Positions 23,346 to 34,881 of a stretch of 64,000 nucleotides of DNA are shown one piece after another. The stretch spans positions 6,108,001 through 6,172,000 of the forward strand of contig CM068382.1 of NCBI GenBank assembly GCA_034770075.1, read 5' to 3'. Each line of letters opens with the position of its first letter. Positions within the stretch are counted from its first letter, which is position 1. The DNA comes from Aralia elata (lineage: Eukaryota; Streptophyta; Magnoliopsida; Apiales; Araliaceae). Below the pieces are notes generated by a model, which did no database searches, had not been told where the DNA came from, and saw only the letters and a list, made by a program, of their open reading frames with translations. The position numbers and the translations under genes are program-made.

Positions 23346-23627
23346 GGTGAGACTTTGAGGTATGTTAGTCAGTAAGAGTATCTCCGTTACTTGGACTATC
23401 CCGTGGATTATATTCAGTCCATATGACATTATCAAATGTTCTTTAGATTTCAATCTTTTCAACAAATAGACTATCTCATAGATTATAATATAAAAAGATT
23501 AAAATAGTCAATGAATTTAAAAAAACTCCAATAATTCTTCCACTTTCTCATTTAAATATAATTAAAATTATAGTCTATGGACTATCAAGTTCCTAGATAT
23601 AGTCTTTCTCTCTCCTTCAAAAATCTC

Positions 23628-23690
23628 CTAGACTATATTTAGTCTAGCTGCTCGAGAAGGAGCATGAGTACTAGACTAAATATAGTCTAG
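23628..23690. repeat. Perfect 20-bp inverted repeat (foldback)
   Basis: Arms 23628-23647 and 23671-23690 are exact reverse complements around a 23-base loop. Each arm is itself nearly palindromic (CTAGACTA...TAGTCTAG). Flanking sequence (AGTATCTCC near 23385 and GGAGATGTT near 23714) hints that it lies inside a larger MITE. Confidence 0.8.
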
Positions 23691-23799
23691 AATTAAAGTT
23701 TTGAAACTTGCTGGAGATGTTGTAACGGACTCCTTCTCACAATTCATTGAGAGTCACATGTACAAGCCAGAGATATCAGTCTGCCTGATTTGCCTAACA

Positions 23800-24670
23800 T
23801 GTTAAAAAATTATTGAGTCACATTCTAATTAAGAAAAACCAAGTCTTACCGGTAGATAATTCTTTTGGGAAGCGGAAGAAGGATAAAGGATTTTCTGAAA
23901 AAAAGAATCATTCAAATAAGGTATAAGGAAAGGCAAAAACAAAAAACAATAAGAACAAAACTGATGTAGATAGCAAATGAGTTTGTTTCCACTGCAATAA
24001 GTCTAAATATTAGAAATGAAACTGTAAGGAGTATCTTGCAGAGGCTGACTAGAAGAAGCTTAGTAAAGCTTCGGTTACAGATACAGGTTTGTTCATGATT
24101 GAAATAAATCTTTCTATAAGTCAAGTTTCTACTTGGGTATTTGGATACCGGTTGTAGTTTTCACGTATCAAATCTAATGCAGAGAACAAATAGAAGTAGA
24201 AGGCTAAATAAAGAGGAAATAATCTTACGTGTAGGGAATGAAGCAATGGTTGCTGCATTAACCGTATGAACTTATAGTTTAGCGTTGCCTACGGACAAGT
24301 CTATTAAGTTAATAAGTTGTTATTATTCCAGTTCTCATTAGAAATATTATTTCTTTTTATTGTTGGACAAAAAAAGTTCTGGTATTATATTTAAGAACAA
24401 TTGTTGCTCTATTTATAATAATAATGTTTTATTTGAAACTGAAAAATTACTTGATGGACTTTGTATACTTGACTTACATAAAAAATAATTTTGCAAATTG
24501 AACAAACTAGTAAAAGAAAAAGAGATGATCATTCAAAGAGTTGAATATATGTATTTGATGAAATACAAGTCTGAATCATTTAAAAGGTTCAAAAAATTCA
24601 GAAGTGAAACAATTTGACAAAGTATTAAGATTCTTTGATCAGATCGACCACTTAGAATTATGACACAAAT
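23800..24670 (+). pseudogene. Decayed copia gag-pol fossil
   Basis: Broken frames on the plus strand keep recognisable copia pieces in the right order: a zinc-knuckle-like VCFHCNKSKY segment near 23981-24020, a protease-like STWVFGYRL (originally probably TWVLDTGC) near 24130-24160, GAG_pre-integrase-like text near 24420-24480, and an integrase-core piece YMYLMKYKSESFKRFKKF near 24546-24600 followed by QSIKIL and SDR. Many stops and frameshifts and the loss of sequence between protease and integrase show an old, inactive copy. It is unrelated to the young element in the UGT87A intron. Confidence 0.72.
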
Positions 24671-25267
24671 AAAAAAAATTTGTTGAGTTTAAATATTTAA
24701 TGTTTTTAAAACTTCTTGGATCCACTTCAATCTCATATGAGAGGTAACATGAGAAAATATTAAATATATATATAAAAATACTATTTTTTAAGAAAATAAA
24801 TATAATGGTAGTATATATAAATGATGTAAAAATTATAATTATTTAGAATTTAAAGTAATATATACAACGCTAAAATTATAATATATTATTAATAAATTAT
24901 TTGTATCAGATAAAAGTATTCTTATTTTAATAATAATTTATAATCTTAGCACCTCTTAAATACATTGCGAGTGCATAAATCTAAACTCTTATGTCTAATA
25001 TAAGCAAATTATTATGATTCATGGTATATGAAAATTTAACTCATTTATATGTCTCTTTTTTAACTTTTGGGTTAATATTAACTTTTTAAAATTAAATTGA
25101 AGTAGTTTCAAATTAAAATTTGATATGAATAAATTTTATTTTAGACAATATAATTATGAAGATTTTAAACTATTTTATAATATTTATTATATTATAGAAT
25201 TGAATGAATCACACTAATTATAAGTTTAAAAATATTTTATATTAAATTTAAAAAATCAAATTTAATA

Positions 25268-25523
25268 TTCTCTTTGTTCTGAATTATATGATTAATATTA
25301 ACTTTTTAAAATTTAATTTGAGGTATTTTTAAATTTAAATTGACATAATTTATTTATAATTTAAAAATAATAAATCTTATAATTAATAGTACATTTTAGA
25401 TAATTTATAATATTTCTAATTGAATTGATTTAAATTAAATGAATTTATATTAAATTTAAATTTGAAAATATTTAAAATTAATTTTTTAAAAATTAATAAT
25501 AATTTTATAATTTAGAATCGAAG
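25268..25523. mobile_element. Stowaway-like MITE (decayed)
   Basis: Inverted ends TTCTCTTTGTTCTGAATTAT and complement near 25505-25523, flanked by TA (25266-25267, 25524-25525). The interior is an AT-rich palindrome. Confidence 0.45.
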
Positions 25524-25934
25524 TATTATATTTAAGAATAAAATAAATATATTTTAAAACTGCCATCGACATGCGTAGGCTGCTTTCTTAGGTAATGTTG
25601 TAGATACCAAATTGCCCGAAGAAGACAAATTTGAAGTACATGACAAATGCATTGAGTGGATGGCGTATTAAAGAGAAATTTTCAAAGTCTTATCTTATAC
25701 TACTATTTTCTTTTCTTTTTTTTTTATCGATATTTAACTTTACATAACAACTTAGACATAATTTGTTTACAATTATTTTTCAATATATTAAGTTTTAACA
25801 ATTAAAAGTTATAATTCGAAAATAAAAGCATTGAAAATAATGTCTAACATTGCTTATGCAACAAGAAGTTTTAATAAAAAAGAATTGATTAAAAAAATAT
25901 TATTCTTTTATTTGAACCAAAGTGGTATTATATA

Positions 25935-26165
25935 CTCCATTCATTCCTCTTTACTTTATGTTTTTGGAAAAAATACAAAGATTAAGAAATATAATTAATA
26001 TTTTGTGTGATTAATTAAAATGAATATACAATTTCAATATTATCCTTCAAAATTCATTAAAAAAAATAAAAGATAAACAACTAATATTTAATGTATAAAT
26101 TATATGATAAACAAAGTTATTAATATTTTTTTAAAAATATTTATAAATAATAAATAAAAGTAAAT
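25935..26165. mobile_element. MITE, relative of the outer element at 33904
   Basis: The first about 200 bases align with 33904-34080: CTCCATTCATTCCTCTTTAC, then ATTAATTAAAATG-type and ATTATCCTTCAAAATTCATT blocks in the same order. The right end is unclear, so it may be truncated. Confidence 0.45.
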
Positions 26166-26390
26166 AAATTTCCCTCTCCAAAGTCTAAAAGGACAAGTAG
26201 GAGACTAGTAGTAGTACTACAATTTTTTGGTAGCCGATGTGGGGGGAACATTGACTAACACTATTACATTAACCAGGACTGATTAATTGACTAACAACGT
26301 TACCAATACCAAGAACTAATTTCCCTCAGTTTAAAAAAAAATAACTATAGGTATAAATTTTTTATTTTTAAAAGAATGAGATAAAATATA

Positions 26391-26647
26391 TCACTCCGTC
26401 CCAAATTAATTGCTCAATTTTTACCATTTTAAGTCAAATTGACTATTTTTAGAATTAATAATTAAACATATATAAATATATTTCTAAAATTATAAAAATT
26501 GGAGTTAGTAATAAATTGTATATACTTTCTTTTGGTTATAATCTCTTCACCTATATTTTAACAAAAATAATAAAAAGATTAGTTCTAAAAATAGTCAATT
26601 TGACTTAAAATGGTCAAAATTGAGCAATTAATTTGGGACGGAGGGAG
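26391..26647. mobile_element. Stowaway-like MITE, family A copy 1
   Basis: Long inverted ends (CTCCGTCCCAAATTAATTGC... and complement ...GGGACGGAGGGAG), TA at the right flank (26648-26649). The internal CAAATTGACTATTTTTA and its complement extend the foldback. Same family as 41323-41580 and 52021-52278. Confidence 0.8.
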
Positions 26648-27317
26648 TATAAAATAAAGGGTAAATATGTTATTTAGTGGGAGGGTCTATTAGGATAAAA
26701 AATAAATAAAAATACTAGTCACTTTATATAATCTTGTGAGATCACTAAAGATAAATTTAAAAAAAAAATTACCCTATTTCCTCTACTTTTACCATGCATT
26801 TATTCTTGTAATTATTATTTTAGTTAATTGTTTATTTGTTTGTAAAGTTGGAACAGTCTATTAAAACTTGTTGGATCAAATTTTTGGGTCAGAATTGGGC
26901 TCAAAAATATGTATTGGACCTTTGAATATCAGATCTATAGGAACTACCAAGCCATAAAAATTGACACATCCGAGTCCATGGTGTGTGAAAATTCTGTTCT
27001 CTCAAGACGCAAAAGAAAAGGGTAGAGTGGCAAGGAGGTGTGGACCGTGTGGTCCGTATGGGATGTTAACTCTTTCGTCCACGATTTGTGAACCAAATTG
27101 ACTAATTAACCTTGTTAATTGAAACTAATTAAGGGTAAAAACAATAAGAATTGTGTCATCTAATTTATTGGAGCAATTAATTCTTATGGAACCTCCATAA
27201 GGGAAAGTTAATTAATCAGTCTCATACACTAATGTCAACTAATTTCTTATAAATATTCGTCATCTCTAACAAGAGAATCAATCTAAGTATACTCTAACCC
27301 ATAAATTATAAGAGTAC

Positions 27318-27525
27318 CGTTATATATTGTGATAAATTTACGTCGAATTACAATTGTGAAACTTATCAATAAATATGATTGGTAGCAATTATAAGAATGT
27401 CCCACTTATTACATATATCACTAAAAAAGTTACTATTAATACTTATCAACGTAATTAGCAATCAAAAAAATAGGCATAAATATTCGCAATAAATATCATT
27501 TTCTAAATTATAATCCTTTATTATA
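27318..27525. repeat. Dispersed AT-rich repeat, copy 2
   Basis: Aligns block by block with 22096-22275 (see that entry). Confidence 0.6.
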
Positions 27526-27986
27526 ACAGGCGGTGTTATATTCAGATCTAGTCCAATATCCGGTGTCTGAACTCCAAAACAAATCCAAACATTAACATGA
27601 CCTTTTTCCAAACCAACTTTTTAGATAAAAAATTTCTTGCACCGATCGTGGTTAACTAAATTTCATAGTCTCAAGCTAAATAATTAGTAACCTAATTAAT
27701 GTTGAACTTTTACCCCACCCATAACCAATCACCAATTCACCATCAACCAATGTGCAGGGATCCACCAAAGCTCAAAAGCCTATAGCTTGTTCAATGTTGA
27801 GTCCATTCCCTCTTCAAGGGACCACAAAACTAAGAGAATAAAACAGATGCCCAAAAGGCCCGAAATTATAAGGAGAAAAAAGTGGTACTCAAAATATCTA
27901 CAAATCTACCAAAAGTTTTGGAGATCTTGTTGCAGTGGCACTTTACGCTATAAATCAAGAAATCGCTATTTTGCTAAACTTTGGCC

Positions 27987-28062
27987 AATTGACTAATACA
28001 ACGTCGACACGCAGGCCAGGAGGTATTCTCTCTCTGCGTGTCAGCACTGTATTAGTCAATTT
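27987..28062. repeat. Short hairpin with 28-bp arms
   Basis: Left arm 27987-28014 (AATTGACTAATACAACGTCG...) pairs with right arm 28034-28062 with about three mismatches and one bulge around a 19-base loop. It stands alone in non-coding DNA about 0.65 kb downstream of the CCT gene's stop. It could be a foldback remnant or a small-RNA precursor; no known miRNA sequence was recognised. Confidence 0.75.
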
Positions 28063-28714
28063 ATTGACTTACCATGAAGTTAACTTCATAGTAACCCGAT
28101 CCTTTGCTAGGGGAAGTATTTTACGTTTTCTCTTCCCCACTCGCATGAATGTGAAACTTTTATACGATAGAACGACTAATGACAAAGTCAAAATCATATT
28201 TATTTTTACTTGTGAGAATTAATTTAACTCGGTCAATTATATGATTTTCATAAATTAATGGTGGTCGACAAAATTCCAAAAGAGAAAAGAAAGGAATAGA
28301 AGTATCATAGGAAAAGAAAATGACAACGCCCAAAAAGATGAGAGCAAAAAGCAAGCATATGTAGGGCAATTGGACATTATCGTTATTGTTAGGACCACCA
28401 TGCATGGACAATTAGACAGCACCAAGCTCATTGCATTGCATGTATTCCCATGAGTGAACTGACCAATGAATCCATAGATTCTCCAAGCTTATATGCTCCA
28501 TCTCCATATGCCAAAAGTAAAAGAAAAAAATAATACGAACATTGACAATATGAAGAGAGGGTAGGGTCGATTAATGGACCTCATATGTCCTCAACAAAAA
28601 TATCTACAATAAAAAGAGATATTTTCCATTTGGATTGAAACACAGTAACACATGGCATATATATTAATTGACTAGTCGACAAATCATTGATATTTCGATG
28701 AGATATTTCTCTTC

Positions 28715-29457
28715 TCATTTAAATATCTTCTCAGGAACCCTCTTCACAAATCGACCCTGTAACCAAAAAGGAAAAAATAAATAAATACCCTTTTAATTAA
28801 TAATTTATATATAAACATATATACAATATATATTATGTAGAGGAAAAAAAGAAGAAAAGAGGATATATATATATAATTAGTAGTAGTACTTTGAGTCTTG
28901 GTCTTTTATCTGCATTGAGCTTGCGAACTTGATATCTTATCTTCTTTGAGAACAATCTAGACTGGCGCTTTTCTTTGTATCTAAGTACACTTGCTTCCCT
29001 TCTTGTTCTCTCGTCTTCCCTGACAGGCACCTCTCCCATCTATACACAAATTAAATAGAAACATATATATATATATATATATATATCAATTATTATACAA
29101 GTAGGCTGTAAGCTTAGTCCTCCACATGACTATAAAAAATTGTGATAAAGAAGGCTTAATCCTCCACATGACGAAAACAATACGAAAAATAAACAAATAA
29201 AGTAAATACTAGGGGCACAATCTAAATGATTGATAGTTAGTTACATAATCGCTCATACCTACTTTGATTTGGGAAGTGTCATCGAGAATTTTGTGTGACA
29301 ATTTAATACCAAACTTTAAAATTGGAATTTAGCGTCAAATTTAAATTAAATTTCAATTATATAGCAGATTCCAATTTCAGAACATGGAATTGAGCTGACA
29401 AATATAGAATCATTTTTAATTATTCGTACGGCTGATGATGATATATCTATAAGAATA

Positions 29458-29532
<75 letters not shown>

Positions 29533-30170
29533 CACAGTAGTTCTATGTGTTCAAATTATTTATAAAATTTAATATAAAAATAAATCGAAGCTATCTTGGT
29601 GTGATTCTCACCAAAATTAAGGAAGAAGTTGAAATTAATAATGATATATATGATGATGAGTTAATTGAAGCAAGCAAGCGTACTAACATAGCCATTTTTG
29701 GTGGAGGAGAGAGAAAATCCACAAGGCCGGAGTGAACCACGGTCCGACCATGCATCCAACACTTCTTGATAATTCAAACTCAAATTCAAAGACTTGCTTT
29801 TCTTCTCATTCTCATTTTCTTCATCAACATCAATATCAATATCATCCCAAAAGCCATGACTACTAATTTCTTCCCTCTTTATGCTAGTACTAAAATGCCC
29901 TTCTTCTTCTTCTTCTTGAAAAAACATGCTTGATTCCTCAACCTTAATTTGGTCACCAAATTCATCCTCCAATTCATTGAATGAATAATCTTCCCATTCC
30001 ATGAAATCCCAATTAAAATCTCCCATGTTTTCTTCATCTTCAATTCCCAAAATGCCCTTCTCCTTGTTGACATGAAAGTTGTTGGTTTGGGGGAAGAAAT
30101 TAATATCAAGGGTGTCTGGAACTTCTTGTTCTTCCATTTTTGGGTGTTTTAGGAAGGAATTTTGCCCCAT
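28715..30170 (-). CDS. FITNESS: CCT-motif protein, FITNESS-like
   Basis: Nuclear regulator with a C-terminal CCT motif and no B-box or response-regulator domain. Three exons join in phase 0: 30170-29688, 29039-28890 and 28756-28715, giving 224 residues. Residues 1-160 are acidic (runs of Glu and Asp, IDIDVDEENENE) and end with LNLSLNYQEVLDAWSDRGSL, a block shared with FITNESS-type proteins. The CCT motif runs from about 175 to 217: RREASVLRYKEKRQSRLFSK, then KIRYQVRKLNADKRPR and GRFVKR across the second intron. Start: the frame is open a little upstream without ATG. The ATG at 30170 (MGQNSFLKHPK) is chosen, though the next one at 30137 (MEEQEVPDTLD) is possible. FITNESS in Arabidopsis influences ROS homeostasis and seed yield. 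The first intron carries long TA repeats. Confidence 0.88.
29458..29529. repeat. Compound microsatellite (TA)n(CA)n(TA)n
   Basis: About 72 bases of uninterrupted dinucleotide repeat in intron 1 of the CCT gene. A second (AT)n tract of 24 bases lies at about 29063-29086 in the same intron. Confidence 0.97.
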
Positions 30171-31198
30171 TTCCCCCCTCTTTATCACTTTGTTTCTTTC
30201 TTTTTCTGTGCATGAAAAAATATATATATGAAGATGGGAATAATAATAAGTATAAAGAGACTAACGATATTCTCTTTTTAATTTTATTAACCTTTATGCA
30301 TTTTATTACGTGGCATCTTATCTTCTTGTTATTGGCCTGGACACCCATGACCTACGTTCTTGTGATAGGCTAAGAAAATTAATTGGGTCCCAACTTTTTT
30401 GAAAATGCCAGTGAATTGGGACAAAAGACTGTCAATATTTAAATCATTGTAATATCTTTTTTTCGGTATTTTAAAACGTTGAACTCCCCCTCTCTGTATT
30501 CAAAAGGATATCTCAAATTCAAAAGATTTTATTCATAAAAAGATGTCTGAAACTACATATGTTAAATACAAAATTAATTTATTTTTAAAATTATATTAAA
30601 ATGAGGTCTACTAAATTTAAAAAAGATAGATTTATTAGTACTTACATGAAGGATTATGGACAAAATTAATATTTATTTTATAGTCTTTTCTCTGTTTTAA
30701 ATTTTTTAATATATATAAAATTTATATTTTGAATATCCTTTTAAGACCGGAGCCAAGTAATATGTAAGAAACACGTGAATCACAATCATGTATAATGGCC
30801 AGTAAATTGATTTCTTGTGGGGCAAAAAGTGTTTAGACTTTTACTCTTTCTGTCTATTTTAATTTATAATTTCTATACATATTATATATATCTATATATA
30901 TATGGAGTATATATATTTGAAAAATGATGTTAACTTTACTTAAACTAAGACACATAAAAAACAAAAAAGACCAAATGAGATGCTCAAGAAATTTGTTCAA
31001 TGAAAAGAAAATGTACATGCACAAAATATGTCTTATGAAGTTTTGATGACTTTTTTCTCCTTTTTGTTTTTTGTTTTTCTGGTGATGATAAAAAATATAT
31101 ACGGCATGAATTAAATTGTTTGATATTTGGGCCTTGGTAGCCAGAATGCGACCTTGCTTATCGAAACCTCTAGAAATCTTAAATCACATTTTAAAAAG

Positions 31199-31776
31199 GC
31201 TTAAATACACTTTAAATTTTAAAAAAAATTGTTTTTACTGTTTAAACCCTAATGTTTTAACTTTAAGACATTAAACGTTAATGTACTTATATTTTTATAA
31301 ATTAAACCTTTTCACTAACGAATTTAACATTTCTTACCATAATAAGTCACGTGACTCAAGGTAAAAAGATAATTAAATCTTTTTAAGGGTATATATTATT
31401 TATATTGGTTTCGATTCTTCCTCATTTTTCTTATTCATCACACGCACTAATCATTTGGATTAAATTTTTTGTACTTTCAATGATATTTAAGGTTTTCTAT
31501 CAATATGAAAAATTAAGTCTTTTAAGAGTATAAATATCGTTTATATTTTTTCTATTTTTTTTCATACACACGAATCATGCGCCTACATTTTTCTGTGTTT
31601 TCAAAGATATTTTAGAGTAAAATTACTTAAAATACTCTCATTCGAATTAATTATTACTCGTCGGTGATTAAAAGATTTAATTTATAAAAATTCAATACCT
31701 TAAAGTTAAAACATTAATATTTAAATTCTAAAAAAATATTTTTTTTGAAAGTTTAAAGAAATATAGTTTAGTGATA
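31199..31776. mobile_element. Element with about 100-bp inverted ends and internal repeats
   Basis: The left end (CTTAAATACACTTTAAATTT... CTAATGTTTTAACTTTAAG ... TTTTTATAAATTAAA) recurs inverted at the right (31660-31776). Between them is an imperfect direct duplication around TCTTTTAAGRGTATA and TCATxACACxCAxxAATCAT. No transposase is encoded. Foldback or MULE-like MITE is the best guess. Confidence 0.5.
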
Positions 31777-31993
31777 TGTCCAATAATAGTTAGACAAGCT
31801 GGCTTTGACTTTGAACAGTTGCATTAATACAAAGACTGATACGGCAATTCTGAATTAGTGACATTTTGGACAGAATCCTAGTCATTGTGTTAGCCCATAA
31901 GGGGGAAAAAGGCATTAAAAGAGCTTGAGCTTTCATATACAAAGAAGTAGTATTAACAAAATTATGGTGCACATGGCCCAAGTAACTTAGCTA

Positions 31994-32279
31994 CTACCTC
32001 CATTCCATAATAAGTGATTTTTTAGAAGAAAAAATTTGTTCCAATTTATTTGTCGTTTATAACTTTCTAAGAGAATAAATTATTTACTTTCCAATATCAC
32101 CTCTAACTTATCTCATTGTCTCAAGAAATTTTCTCTCTTGTATTAATAGCTTTCAACTTCTCATAAAGGGGTAATGATGGAATTTCATACAAATTTTAAT
32201 TATTAACTGATAGTATTAAATGACTTTCTTAATTCATGTGCATAAAACTAAAACGACACTTAATATGGAATCGAGGGAG
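31994..32279. mobile_element. Stowaway-like MITE, family B copy 1
   Basis: CTACCTCCATTCCATAATAA at the left and complement ...TATGGAATCGAGGGAG at the right, TA on both sides. Almost the same as 34148-34433 throughout, including GAATAAATTATTTACTTTC. Confidence 0.8.
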
Positions 32280-32792
32280 TATCTTATATTCAGTTAATAA
32301 ACCGACAGCTTGGATACAGTCATTTACCGAAGTCCTTTGCCCTGAGTGATACTACCTAACTCATAATAATTATGAGGTGAGGGGATTGAGTCTTGACATC
32401 CCAAGGTAAGATGTATGAGTTTAAATTCAGTCTAAATTAACAAAAAAAAAATACAATCATTTTTATGAAGTCAATAATATATACTCCACAAAAAGATACT
32501 CCATCCTTTTCACAAAAAAAATATTATTTATAAAATTTACAAATATTAGAGATATATTTTTATTTTAAATATATAGTTGAAAATAGTACGTTGTTATATT
32601 AATAGCATGATACCATCATGAATTTATGACTACAATCTTGAATAAATTCTGTCATTTTATAGTATTATTAGTAAAAATAACTCCCTTTGTAATTAAAAAA
32701 AATATGACAATGCACGCATATTAAAGATTTATATTGATTCTTGATTAAATCTCCAAAATGCTCAAGTATAGAACTATAAAAAAAAAGAGTCA

Positions 32793-32945
32793 TGCTATAT
32801 GTTGCGAAAGATTTCTACTAAATTACGATTACGACATATATTAATACATAGAATTGAATGAAATTTATCTATATAACTCGTAATAAAAAAAAGTAATATG
32901 TAAACTCGGAATATATATCATTTTCTAAAAAAAGTATTTTATAAT
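32793..32945. repeat. Dispersed AT-rich repeat, possible copy 3 (partial)
   Basis: Only the two ends resemble copies 1 and 2 (CTATATGTTGCGAAAG...AAATTACGATTACGA and ATATATATCATTTTCTAAA). The middle is missing or diverged. Confidence 0.35.
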
Positions 32946-33903
32946 TATTGGATGGAGGGAGATTATATTTGACCCGTTTTAGTTTCCACAGTATAATGAG
33001 TGTTGGAGAGAGGAAATGAGGTAGGGGAAAGGTAATCATTAGGTATTTGCCCAAATATTAGTACGAAGAAAGAGCTAGAAGAGTAGTATTGGACTTTAAT
33101 TATATATGCTCCCTTAACTTTTTTTTAACTTATATTCACGTTACATCAAAACAAACACATCACATAGAATTAAGAGTTTATAGTCATACAACAACGAGGG
33201 ATAAGTAGATCTCCTTTTAAAATCAAAAACCAAAGTTTGATTAACAAAAATACGTACGAGGATAATCATGATACACAAAAAGATCCTCTTAATTAGTTCA
33301 TATATAATTTCCTTAGCCAGACAATCAGCTAACTTGTTTACTTCCCGAATTAATTTACAAGTAGGCAGAGAGAGTCAAAGAATGAGCAAAATAAAACCAA
33401 GAAAAATATTAGTTTTGCACATGAACAAAGTCTTTATATACTATGAATTAAGTTATACACTCGTGTTCATGTTAGGGTGAGTTCATGCATGGCACGTTCC
33501 CAACGGTGGACTTTTTAAGTCAATTTAAAATAATTTACCAAACGTTTGGCCAATAAGAAAGTGTGTATATGACTACGTACATTACAAGACTATGAATAAC
33601 ATGGATTTTTCTAATTCCTCCTTAATTTCTTGTTGTAATTTAAGTGGGAAAATCTCATGGTTAATAATTATGTATGGCTAATTCCCATTTGAGGGCTCGA
33701 GGCAACTTCCAAGTCCCAAACAAGAAGTTTTCATCACAATTTTGGATGTCGGCCACAACTAGTTTTACCAGATTTCAGTTGACATGCATGAGCTCCACAT
33801 GCAACAAAGTGAGTAGGTATGCCTTATCTATCCAAGACATTTAAAATTGGGTTTATACATTAATTAAATTAGGTCACTAATAATGATAGAGCAATATTAA
33901 TTA

Positions 33904-34469
33904 CTTTCTTTGTCCCTTTTTACTTGTCATTTTAAAAAAAACACAGAAATTACGAAATGCAATAAATAATTTGTCTGATTGACCAAAATAGTTATAAAAT
34001 CTCAATAATATCCTTCTAAAATTTATTGAAAAATATGAAAGAGAAACAAGTTAGTAATTAATATAGGGATAATATTAAAAATTTAGTCATTAATGCTTTC
34101 TTAAAATTTACAAACGTCAAGTAAAAAGTAACAAATTTTACTATCTACTACCCCCATTCCATAATAAGTGACTTTTTAGAAGAAAAAATTTGTTCCAATT
34201 TATTTGTCGTTTACAACTTTCTAGGAGAATAAATTATTTACTTTCTAATATCACTCCTAACTTCTTTCATTGTCCCAAGAAATTTTCTCCCTTGTATTAA
34301 TAGTTTTCAACTTTCCATAAAGGGGTAGTGATGAAATTTCATACAAATTTTAATTATTAAATGATAGTATTAAATGACTTTCTTAATTCATGTGCATGAA
34401 GCTAAAACGACACTTAATATGGAACCGATGGAGTAACTTAAAACGACAAGTAAGAAAGAACGGAGGAAA
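33904..34469. mobile_element. Stowaway-like MITE interrupted by a second MITE
   Basis: Outer ends CTTTCTTTGTCCCTTTTTAC at 33904 and complement ...AAGAAAGAACGGAGGAAA at 34469, with TA flanks (33902-33903, 34470-34471). The middle is split by the complete element at 34148-34433. Confidence 0.65.
34148..34433. mobile_element. Stowaway-like MITE, family B copy 2, nested
   Basis: Ends CTACCCCCATTCCATAATAA and complement ...TATGGAACCGATGGAG, TA target duplication at 34146-34147 and 34434-34435. It sits inside the outer MITE 33904-34469. Confidence 0.78.
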
Positions 34470-34713
34470 TATGTTGTTAGATCAATAAATGTCTTTGAAA
34501 ATTCGAAATATCGTTAAAACAAATGTAACAATGTCATTAATTATATTGTATATTTACTCTAACAACATAAATATTATTCTGACATTATTAACCATCCTAA
34601 ATTATTACATTAGTTGCGGCTCCAATGACATCTCCTAAAATATGAGTACCACTGGTGCATTCTTTGTATGTGTAATTGTGTGTGTTATTTTATACTCCCA
34701 TCAAAGTATTACG

Positions 34714-34881
34714 TTACGTTTGGATAGGAGTAATGAAAGTGAGAATGAAATGATTCATTCTTATGAAATGTAAAAATTGTGTTTGGTTCCTTGAGAGAAG
34801 GAGAACATCCAAATAATTCATTTCAACTAAAATGAAATGAATCATTCTATTCTTTATTCCATTCTTTCAATCCAAACGTAA
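34714..34881. mobile_element. Small TIR element (168 bp)
   Basis: Perfect 12-bp inverted ends TTACGTTTGGAT/ATCCAAACGTAA, with further pairing around GAATGAATCATT. No coding capacity. Superfamily not certain. Confidence 0.6.

Larger units (their letters stand above)
24671..28714. other. Gene-free AT-rich stretch with MITEs
   Basis: No gene was recognised. It contains several MITE-like units (listed separately), one dispersed repeat copy and a strong small hairpin at 27987-28062. The segment 26860-27250 is less AT-rich and may be part of an old LTR, but no matching ends were found. Confidence 0.4.

Noticed and set aside
26860..27600. Possible solo LTR beginning TGTTGGATCAAATTTTTGGG near 26879
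   Set aside because: No matching TG...CA right end with a 5-bp target duplication (left flank AAACT) could be found.
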